From Siderastrea siderea (taxonomy: Eukaryota; Cnidaria; Anthozoa; Scleractinia; Rhizangiidae), in NCBI GenBank assembly GCA_964030785.1, contig OZ034968.1, forward strand, positions 38,671,186 through 38,735,185: a DNA stretch of 64,000 nt, read 5' to 3'. Below are positions 25,301 to 32,863 of this stretch, one piece after another. The position numbers were made by a program, and so were the translations under genes. Position 1 is the first letter of the stretch; each line of letters begins with the position of its first letter. The notes beneath the pieces were generated by a model. The model worked only from the letters and a program-made list of their open reading frames with translations. It made no database searches and was not told the origin of the DNA.

Positions 25301-26116
25301 AGTTATCTTAAATGCTCTTAAAGACATATTAAAGCATGATACTAACTTTAAGTAATGTAAGAGTCTTTAATTGTAAAATTAAAGATTTTTTGATTCTTTA
25401 AGTGATCTTTATTTTTTTCGTAAAGACAAGTAAATCTACCATTTCGTCCTGTGTACCATATCAGCTTATTCACTTTCACTGTATTTCATTTAGGAAAGCC
25501 GGCATCAATTGCGAAACATAATCTAAAATGACTTGACGAAAGCAAAGTATCTTTTCATATATTCCAAACTGAAGATACGTTACAAGCTGGAAATTAAACT
25601 ACGTACTAGACTATATGCATTAGCATACTCAGCCGGTATACAATTTTCAAATTATCACAAAATCGAAGAACACGTCTTCATAACCGAGAGACACACACAA
25701 AAACAAGGAGACAGGCTTGCAGAATACAAATGGACGGCAATACTCGGTTTCCGGGAAGGATTTAGGCGCGAATCGACGTGGAAACAATAAGCCATAGTTA
25801 TGGAATAATTTAAGCCAGACCAACTCATTCTTATGCGAACATCGAGAAATAAGCTGTTGGTTATGTACTATACAATACAATTTATCTAGTGGTTAATTAC
25901 ATCAGTTTCTAGTTTGGGGCTTGAAATTAATAAAGAACGGGAAATATGTTGAAATGCAAAATATAGCGGTGACATAACTCATTCTGAGTTGAAATTTTAC
26001 AGGAGTTGGACCCAAGCAATTGACGATCCACAAGACGCAAATAAAGCAGATTATGACATACCTTCTGATCTTGCCAGAATAGCAGCAAGGAAGCTGACCA
26101 ATAATACGATTTTCAT
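13059..26116 (-). CDS. CAP-superfamily secreted protein, probably GPI-anchored (4 exons)
   Basis: The proposed exons are 26062-26116, 15947-16008, 13795-14028 and 13059-13397, all with GT-AG borders and matching phases (1, 0, 0). They give 229 residues. Exon 1 is a signal peptide starting MKIVLLVSFLAAIL. Exon 2 gives the CAP start with WHNYFRTLHQ. Exon 3 carries PPVTWSPSLQKEAQDWA, FHHSKKNPGNLYLS and GHFTQ. Exon 4 carries LVWRNSKRIGAAWA and IKYNPGGNY, the CAP2 signature. The C-terminus is Thr/Ser-rich and ends in a hydrophobic tail (VSSLQLFMGSFLLAGLFL) typical of GPI attachment. CAP proteins are extracellular and include PR-1, CRISP and GLIPR types. The usual Glu of the GENL motif is absent here (PGNL), while the other cavity residues (His in FHHS, Glu in NEEK, His in GHFTQ) remain. 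An 8-kb transposon occupies intron 1. Linking exon 1 to exon 2 rests on phase and domain logic only; 29011-29074 is an alternative first exon. Confidence 0.8.
13795..14028 (-). CDS. CAP gene exon 3 (CAP core)
   Basis: This 78-codon exon runs from VPPVTWSPSL to GHFTQ. The acceptor is TGATTTCTCAAAG and the donor is GTAGGTGA. It supplies the helix around WANYLAENN, the His of FHHS and the Glu of NEEK expected in the CAP cavity. Confidence 0.92.
14895..14926 (+). ncRNA. Hammerhead-like motif, possible Penelope-type element end
   Basis: CTGAAGA is followed by a six-base stem (GGTTGC / GCAACC closed by AGGA) and then GAAAC. This is the order of the hammerhead ribozyme core: CUGANGA, stem II, GAAA. 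One unpaired A sits between CUGAAGA and stem II, and stem III would be minimal. Such motifs occur at the ends of Penelope-like retroelements. Activity is not implied. Confidence 0.35.
15140..15260. repeat. Degenerate pentanucleotide tandem repeat
   Basis: The stretch can be read in five-base steps of the form CAnnn (CAGTA, CAGTG, CAATC, CAATG, CAATG, CAACC, CAACA and so on) for over 100 bases. It is an old, diverged microsatellite with no coding role. Confidence 0.6.
15947..16008 (-). CDS. CAP gene exon 2 (CAP N-terminus)
   Basis: The exon has the acceptor TTACACTTGCAG and the donor GTAATC. Its 62 bases start with two bases that finish a codon left in phase 1 by the signal-peptide exon (G+GG) and end on a codon boundary. 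It encodes IMPFKEQCLYWHNYFRTLHQ, and the HN..R..H pattern is the standard start of a CAP domain. The next exon continues VPPVTW as in the family. Confidence 0.88.
16009..17492 (-). other. CAP intron 1, 3' part before the transposon
   Basis: The sequence is AT-rich intronic DNA. I see no exon or bounded repeat in it apart from short open frames without recognisable domains. Confidence 0.5.
17515..18025. repeat. Left subterminal repeat array of the CACTA-like element
   Basis: Units built on CTTTAAGTGACA and ACTTAAAGG recur roughly every 30-60 bases, often as near palindromes such as CCTTTAAGTG...CTTAAAGG. In CACTA elements such arrays bind the element's own DNA-binding protein. That role is inferred here. 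Confidence 0.7.
18323..18505. repeat. Three-copy tandem repeat, about 64-bp unit
   Basis: Three copies of a unit containing TAGATAAAAATTG, AAATGGACTTT and ATTCAAGATTC follow one another, with a few differences between copies. It lies between the left subterminal array and the 152-bp satellite. Confidence 0.75.
18620..21825. repeat. 152-bp satellite array, about 20 copies, with higher-order structure
   Basis: The unit contains CCCCAGTGCATCTGCTGTG, AAACAGGTCACCCAAGTAC and GCTCGCTTACACTCAAAAC, and repeats every 152 bases. The marker CTGCTG(T/C)GTACAGG recurs near 18728, 18881, 19035, 19359, 19511 and so on to about 21640. Unit variants are ordered: a block of about four units at about 18850-19630 (interrupted by a MITE) is repeated at about 19632-20240. 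A two-unit alternation follows, then nearly identical single units to the end. The first and last units are partial and more diverged, as expected at array edges. The unit length is not a multiple of three, so the 60-codon open frames in each copy are not a repeated protein. Confidence 0.95.
19159..19323. mobile_element. hAT-like MITE inside the satellite array
   Basis: The 165-bp insertion has ends CAGTAGTGTAGCAGCTCTCG and, reverse-complemented on the right, GGGTGATGTAGCAGCTCTCG. It is flanked by an 8-bp duplication GTTACTTC (19151-19158 and 19324-19331), and the uninterrupted satellite units show the empty site. It is the same family as the MITE split by the BEL element at 4998-11418. Confidence 0.92.
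21863..21881. repeat. Poly(C) run
   Basis: A run of about 18 C follows the satellite array, in the sequence AAAAAGGCCCC...CTCATT. Its length is likely to vary and may be miscounted in an assembly. Confidence 0.7.
22172..24287 (-). CDS. Possible cryptic gene inside the CACTA-like element (partial exons)
   Basis: Three minus-strand segments have exon-like borders: about 24092-24287 (donor GTGAGTATAAG, open for more than 60 codons, containing TEDPKLRVELKFIERHEEE), about 23160-23198 (acceptor CACTTTGCAG, donor GTAAAG) and about 22172-22290 (acceptor TTATTTGCAG, donor GTAAGTG, containing the cysteine-rich HCLHCPNTQSC). A further acceptor, TGTGCTGCAG, lies at 22121. Phases agree between the first two segments but not cleanly with the third, and no ATG opens the first in frame, so the model is incomplete. 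I recognise no family. It could be transposon cargo, a captured host gene or chance. Confidence 0.3.
24301..25025. other. Interior of the CACTA-like element, no gene assigned
   Basis: The stretch has a GC-rich patch (ATGCGCGCGCGCATT at 24301) directly upstream of the possible minus-strand exon, and could hold its promoter. Short open frames on both strands around 24560-24890 overlap one another and show no known domain. Confidence 0.4.
25026..25430. repeat. Right subterminal repeat array of the CACTA-like element
   Basis: This array has the same CTTTAAGTG / CACTTAAAG motifs as the left array, in mixed orientation, including the near palindrome TTTAAGTGATGTCACTTAAA near 25040. It supports the reading of 17496-25453 as one element. 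Confidence 0.7.
26062..26116 (-). CDS. CAP gene exon 1 (signal peptide)
   Basis: The ATG at 26116 opens 18 codons, MKIVLLVSFLAAILARSE, followed by one base and the donor GTATGT. The hydrophobic core makes a clear secretion signal. Its phase 1 end fits exon 2 at 16008. The segment TTGCTGCTATTCTGGCAA is shared base for base with the exon at 29011-29074, so the two are paralogous first exons. Confidence 0.75.
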
Positions 26117-28495
26117 GATGCTGCTGGTCTGTTGAGTAACTTTTATTGCGAAAAAGTTGTCGAATCCCGGTATTTGTATCCAGGTCTCAACATATCCAGT
26201 TTCTGGTTTGGCATTTTAACAGCGATTCACTGACGTAACTGATATTGAGTGACAAATGAGGATGACTATATAGTAAGCTTCTTTTTGTAAGGAAAAGCCT
26301 TACCTTGCCTTGACAAATATACAGTTTGTCGGATTGCGCGCAAAAATGGGATGTCATTGAAAAGAATGACGTACAATTTGACGAGTCTATTCGTGCTTAA
26401 ACGCTACATGAATAATTTCTTACTTTTGAATGAATAACGTGACTAGCCAGACTATTTCCTTTCAAAACACGTACGTGGGGGATAGGTTTCACGTTTCCTA
26501 ATTCCAGAATGGTTTGTAAATAAATCGCCTCAATTAAAGGAGCAGAGTGGATGTTAAGGTCAAGTGGTCGCTAAAAGTAAAGCTGATAATAAAACCATGG
26601 GTAAAACAGAGATGAAAAAATAAATGGGAGGCTTATCGATGCCGCATCTTCAGATGTAGTATTATCAACATCTGAACATTCCCAGTGTTAACGTACTAAA
26701 AATTAACATGACTTAAAACTAACAAATTAAGTTGACCATACATCTTTGGTTATTTTTAAAATCAGGACTAATCCGTTATATTTTTGTGTCACGAGTGTGC
26801 AGCTGCAGACGGGTCTAATAGGCGCCCACCATGAGGAAATGAAATCGGAATTGGTTTTGTAAAGGTCCTCTGAGGGGCAAATGAACGAATGAAAACCAAA
26901 CTTTCTTCGATAAAAAAGAATACTATATTATCTTTGATATCATTGCTGCAGAACTACTCGTCTTAACAGGTAATTCAAACACACAAGTCACCTGACTACC
27001 AAGTTACAAATCTGCGGAGATCTATCTTTTTCACATCACGTTCAGTACCTCATATATACCATAGGCGGTTATGCTTAATTTCACTGCAAAAATTCCAACA
27101 ACGCAATTTTTGTTTCCACTTATATTTACAGACAAAACTCTTCCTTGTTACTGTAAGCGCCACTTCATAAGAGCCAAGCTATTTCTCAAGCTTCTTTACT
27201 ACTTAAAAGGTCATGCATTGACGATAAAGCTCAGACATGTGATGGTTTATTTTCCGCAAGTTGCGCATGCCATTGAACAAAATGCTCAAGTTCCGCTTTG
27301 TTCCAAACTGGCTCAAAAAGAGTTTAAAAGCTGTTTATTGACTAGGATAGAAGAAGAAAGACAATTTAGTAGTGCAGAGACCATTGCAAAATTGCAGATG
27401 TTCACGTAGCGGTTCTGTATAGACATTCATCAAACACAATCGAGAATCTTTGTCTGATTGAATTCGAATTCTTTGTATTTGGCAATGTACTAAAATCTAA
27501 TTGGTGCAAAATTTTCAAGCCGAGCGGTGATAACATACTATCGGAGACTGAGAAAAGCTCAAAAGGACCGTGATGGCCTTGTAGACAAGAGTCCTTTGAA
27601 ACTGCGCTTCACTTTTTTAAAAAAAGCTACTAAACACTACTCTTGTACAACAATGCTTGTTTTACTTAAGATTTTTTGCCAAACAATTGGGCACTCCTGC
27701 GATTGAAATGGTGTTGTTTGTTTGTTCCTTTTTTTAAACACAGCTCATGCACAGCCAAAATAAATCAAATCACGCGGACGGAAAACTAAGGCCGGTGCCT
27801 GTACTCTCCCACGCAGTGTTCGTTGCCCGTCAGATCCCGGTAAAGTGAACAAGCCCAAAAATGAACCCGCGGAGGAGTGTTTCCGACCCCGAGGTTTCCG
27901 TAAAACCACCCCAACCTGGAATTTCGGCTATGGCGCATTTTCGAAGAGAAGAGCCAGCAAAGGAATACCGCGCGTGAAGTTGTTTTTATTAACTGAAAGC
28001 GAGAAGCTCTTTGGGTTTATGTCCAATTGTACTACGCGTAACCAAGGATGGAACAAAAAAATGAACAGAAGCAATTTTTAAAAATATGTGATTAAAAAGA
28101 GCATATAATGGTTCTTTTGTCAACTAGATCCTTCATACTAAATTAATATACTGTTTATTAATACCTTAAACTTTTTTGTTATTGAAGAAAGATTCCGTCA
28201 GCTCCTCTGACGTGTAGATTATTAATCTACACCTTCTCGATCGATCGCCTGTAGCTTTATTTTTAGGTCTCCAGTGACTTTAAGGTCGTCAGGCAACGCC
28301 GGCAAAATAATTCACAGCAATGGTATACTCGAAAATTGATCAGGATATATTCTTCATACCATAACATACCATAAGACAATACTATTTTATTGTTCTCAAT
28401 AAAGCTTTTGTAGAATTTTCTTGTTAATTGGCCATTGCTGCCGCTGAAATCCTACCAACAAATAAAATAAAAAGACCAAACAAATTCGGACTTAC
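26117..28495. other. Upstream of the CAP first exon, no gene assigned
   Basis: The stretch contains a plus-strand open frame of 112 codons at 27071-27409 with no recognisable domain, and a small palindrome GTGTAGATTATTAATCTACAC near 28211. I see nothing else that I can support. Confidence 0.45.
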
Positions 28496-28675
28496 AGCAT
28501 GATTCTGTCAAATATTCTTGAAAGAATGTATCATTTGCCAAGGCAGATTGGTTTAGGAGACATTGTACGCAGCCCAAAGCCTGTGACTGAAATGGCCACA
28601 TCATTTCAAAACACCAGTGCCAATATGGTTTCGAGATTATCTTTCTGTTTTCATCCGTATGCAAATAACTTTTGA
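28496..28675 (-). CDS. Possible cysteine-containing cassette exon
   Basis: This 180-base open segment ends at the good donor GTAAGTCC and could begin after an AG at 28676. In that reading it starts and ends in phase 1, so it would fit between the first exon at 29011-29074 and CAP exon 2. It encodes YWHWCFEMMWPFQSQALGC, VQCLLNQ and LTESC, a W/C-rich pattern that I cannot name. The acceptor lacks a pyrimidine tract. It may be an exon of a second secreted gene or an alternative exon of the CAP gene. Confidence 0.3.
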
Positions 28676-29010
28676 CTCATCGAATTGACCTATTATCATT
28701 GGCTCCAATTTAATTTGTAATTTTAAAACCGGCTGTGCAAACTGTACTCATCGACCACTTTATTTAAATTGTCAATCAAGGAAAGCAAAGCAAGCAGATG
28801 TCTATATTTGAATATTTAGCCTAGCTATTTTGATATAAAACCCAAAAACCTATCGACTAAAAAACGCAATCACACGATTGACACAGTCGCTTTCATACTG
28901 TAGGTCTAGCGTACGTACACCATACTGATATATCCGTCGAGTACAGAATGCACACATTGTTCGACATTAAGCACATAATACAAATGACATAGAAGTGAGA
29001 GTTTTCATAC

Positions 29011-29074
29011 CTTTACAAGTTGCCAGAATAGCAGCAAAGAGAACCGCCACGCTTGTGATTTTTACGGCTGACAT
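29011..29074 (-). CDS. Second signal-peptide first exon, paralogous to the CAP exon 1
   Basis: The ATG at 29074 opens 21 codons starting MSAVKITSVAVLFAAIL, with one extra base before the donor GTATGA. The hydrophobic core and the shared FAAILA/FLAAILA end mark it as a sister of the exon at 26062. It also ends in phase 1, so it could splice to the same CAP exons as an alternative first exon, or belong to a separate gene with exons nearby. The edge of the segmental duplication lies 56 bases upstream of its ATG, so a matching exon may lie just left of the window start. Confidence 0.6.
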
Positions 29075-32000
29075 GTTGAGCTGTCGAGTGGAAAGTGGAA
29101 AAGTTCGGTTAATAACGCGAGCACTCAGTCCTCTCTGATCAAGCCTCAAAGATTTGCGTTATGAAGGGATTAACATGTGACCAAGTAATATATATGTTGT
29201 TAGCGGTCCTTCAGACACTGACGTATATTATAGCGTAATGAAAACTGGAATTAAATATGTAAAGCTGTATAAGGAGGTCTGTAAAACATCCTGTGACGAA
29301 AGCTGATAGCTCTATAAAAAGGTCGAACTTGCCTCAGCAAATATCGGCGCGAAAACGACTAAAATTTCTTAGCTGCGTAACCTTGACAAATTTTTGCTGG
29401 CATTTGTAAAAGAAATGTCATTAAAATGATCTCATAACACAACTTCCCAGGCGTCAAAACCAATTAGATCCTTGTTTTCATTTGTCGAAAGAGTCGAAAA
29501 TAAACCTGACAATTATTAATCGTACAACTATGCATGGTTCACTTCCCAAATATGTAACATTAAAACAAAGAGCCACTTGTGTCAGACACGTAATATATAA
29601 CGTCATGATAGAGGAAAGGTCACTTGAATGCCTGTTAAAATGTTGTCACGTCTGTAAAATGCAAACGAGCAGTACACTGAGAAACGCTTTCAACGCTAAC
29701 AGTGTTAGGAATCCAACTTCTCACTACTGTATTGTAATAAATTATAGTAGGAAGGTTACGAGATTTTGGGCTTGATTGTCAAAAGCGACGAAATTGAACT
29801 GAAAACTCTTTGAAATTTGAAAAGCTTATGCTTAAAACGCAAGCCAGGGATCAAACATTTTGAGGGTTTTGATTAACCTGTACAGCATACGGGCGTAGGG
29901 CAGGGGTACAGGAACGTTTGTCTCCTCTAACCCCTACACCCCTACCCCTACCCCACTGGGTAGGTACCCCTCATTTTTGGCGACTGAAGAAAGACGTCTT
30001 GAAGAAACAAAAACAGCTTTGTTGCCGATATTAAGCTATTGTAAACTACGTGAATTGTAAAATGAGGTTACCTTTTAATTCTTTTTTCGAAGCTTACGGA
30101 ATGCAAACTCTTACGTAAAATACTATACATGTGCTCTGGGTATATATATTCTTAAGATTTTTCTTACTAATTTTCGCGCGTACTTAATTCGCGAAAATTC
30201 GGGAACTGCAGTTTCGCGAGTCGATTAATTTTCGCGATTCCGGATAAAAGGTGAGCAAAATGGTATTTAATTTCGCGGTTTTGCCATTGCCTTAGCCTCT
30301 GAAACCCTGATCTAAGCGTTCGCGTTTCGCAAAAAGGGAATTTCCACAAATTAACTAAACAGAGTAAGAAGAAGTTAAATTTTGAAGGTACCAGCTTCAC
30401 GAAATTACAAAATAAGTTAAAGACGCTCGAAAAAACAGTGAATCAGAGGAAGAGAGCTAGCCAAAACAAGTCCAGGAAGTTATATTTTTTAAGGACCACA
30501 CGTAACGGTTTTAATTCAAAACAATTACCAACAAGTCCGTGATTCACAATGTTAAAAATTCAAGAATTGTTTTCTTATACAATATGGTATTAAATTTCGC
30601 GAGTTTAAGTTTCGCACTCTCTTTTTTCTCGAGCATTAATTGTCGCGATTTTTTCCAAAACGCGAAAATTAGTAACAATAAAGTATGTATCTCAGACTCA
30701 ACGTTCTAATCAAACCGGCTTTTATATCACAAAGAAAGAGCGTATACATGCATAAAAAGAGCGTGACGATCGAACGAGTAGTAATTTAACACGAGTTCCG
30801 TTCCAACACAGTACGGCAACGAACCAACTGAACTTTTACGAGTCTAGCAGGTAGGAAACGTACAGGTGTAACCACCAGGGTTATACGCTCCTGAGCAAAA
30901 GGGTGCCCATCCACACAAACGTTGCGAGCAGTCGGTTCCCAGATAATTTTTTTTTTCGGGAATGGGGGTGGGGAACGCGCTCTATGCTCTTGAGACGCTT
31001 CCCCACCCTTGCAGACCTTGCACTTTATTTCGCGCTAGCCTGTGTGCAGATGTCTATTTCCTTTGCTTCGGGCTCAGAGGAAATGTATTTATTATGTGTT
31101 TTAGTGGAAAATAGACCACTCGTTTAAAAGTTTATACGAAACTACATTCGGGACTCGAGTGGCGTATTTTCCATATCCTCACTAATGAGGATATCGATGA
31201 CGTAATTTCCCGATTTTGCACTGCTGTTTGTGCAAAAATACTCGTCTATTTAATGAAAAGAAAAAAATCACACGGCGGCTTGAAGATATAAATTTTAATT
31301 TCTCGAAGTAAAAAAAACCCAATGTTTTACTCTCTCGCTGCGCTCGTTCGTAACATACTGTTTTTACCACTCGAAAATAATATTTATATCTTCGCGCCGC
31401 CGTGTTTTTAAGTAGTATTCTCTATATATTTAAAAATAAACGAAACTACCGATATAAAAGACCCGACCATTACGATCTTTCAAATATAACGAGCCTTTCG
31501 ATGTAAAAATCCTACGCCGGAACACAAGAAAACGTCGCCACCGGACCCACCGATACCAATTGTGAACGCGGCTTGCTTTACGAGATGTCAATCTAACAAA
31601 TTCCAGTTCTAGAACTTTGTTGCTGTGATAAGAAATTTGTCCTTCGAGCAAAAAATCACAAATCACTTTAAAGTAGAATAAAACGAATTTTTTGAAATAC
31701 ATACTTAATAAAGGAAACATTCGCACATTTTTTGCATCACTATATTTTGAAATACCGTATTTAAATCGTGCATGTCTTATATCACTGTAAGAATATTTCA
31801 AAAAGATATGCTCACACTCGGCACGTATCGTGTTACAAACACAAGTCCTTACGTGCAACTTGCAAGCTTCAGTGCAGTCTCGACGATTTTAAAAGTTCCT
31901 TGGTCAATGACGAACAGTAAACATTTACCCATACATATCAGCTCTTTGAGCAGTGAACGAAGCTGCTTTTGGATGATCTGAAACCATTCATACACATGTT

Positions 32001-32689
32001 TAATCCCCGGTTAATTACGCACTCTGCTTTTGCTTCAGAGAATATACGGGTGATCTGCCTTTTTGCTTTTTGACGACTGAAGGAAGTTCAGTTGTAAAGA
32101 ATTCGCTGAAAATCTTCACAGTTGTGTCTGTTACAATTTGGGTATTTAAAAAGGGACAGCTCTCCAAAGCTTCACGCTTAGAAATAGCAGGTTTATATTT
32201 ATAGATGGTGGTTCCCTCGGTCCATTCTTGATCATTCTTTCAAACGTTTTGACTCGTAGATGTGTCTGACCAGACAAAACTCAAAATTTACTCACCTTTA
32301 ATGCTGTTACGGACGTTACGCTCTGAAGCTTTAAGGAAACCACTTTAACTTACTTGCAAACCGCAAATGGTCAAAATACGTATACAGGAAAAAGCTCCAT
32401 CCACTGCAAGCTGTTATTCCTGTGTTTGTGACAGCTCTTTTGTGTCTATTTTTGTCACACATTCTTTCTGTCACGCAAGTATAGAAGTAATCCTGTTTAA
32501 CCTTTCATGTCATGGGCTCCTATTCATGTGCCATAAATAGAGACACGTGCAATAATAAATAGATACGGTTTTCAAAAGTGGATATTTAGAAATAAAATCA
32601 TTCCAAGTCCCTTTAAGGTATCTTTGTGTATTAATATATTTAAAGGCACCCGAAAATAAGCGTTTGAAGTGAATTACGCCTGACACGCT

Positions 32690-32814
32690 TACGTAACTTC
32701 CGGCGGAGCGGAAGTATTGGCGGTCTTCTTTGAGAACGTCACTGTGTGGCGCAAGGAAAAGCACACTCTTGGCAGGGTTAATTAGAAAGTTAAACCAGCT
32801 TAATCAGTGGCGAA
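32690..32814 (+). promoter_or_regulatory. Homeobox gene promoter-like region
   Basis: The sequence upstream of the start codon contains CTTCCGG and CGGAAG ETS-like motifs and a moderately GC-rich patch, and is kept almost unchanged in the duplicate at about 3780-3904. The ATG context is GCGAAATGG. The transcription start is not determined. Confidence 0.4.
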
Positions 32815-32863
32815 ATGGACAAGAAAGCCAGCATAGAGAGTAAAAAAGCAGAACTTTCACAAG
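32815..32863 (+). CDS. Homeobox gene exon 1
   Basis: Sixteen codons starting MDKKASIESKKAELSQ end with one base before the donor GTAAGAT. The leftover G joins AT of exon 2 to make Asp, keeping the frame open into the homeodomain. The match to 3905-3953 shows that it is part of the duplicated unit. Confidence 0.75.

Larger units (their letters stand above)
17496..25453. mobile_element. CACTA/EnSpm-like DNA transposon (7958 bp)
   Basis: The left end begins CACAGGACGAAATGGCAGAT and the right end, reverse-complemented, begins CACAGGACGAAATGGTAGAT: 15 identical bases, and 22 of the first 23 match. The trinucleotide TAC lies on both sides (17493-17495 and 25454-25456). Beside each end are arrays of a short motif in both orientations (core CTTTAAGTGACA and its complement), about 500 bp on the left and 400 bp on the right. 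CAC termini, a 3-bp duplication and subterminal repeats are the marks of CACTA elements. I see no recognisable transposase, so the copy is probably non-autonomous or carries other cargo. It lies in intron 1 of the CAP gene. Confidence 0.75.
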
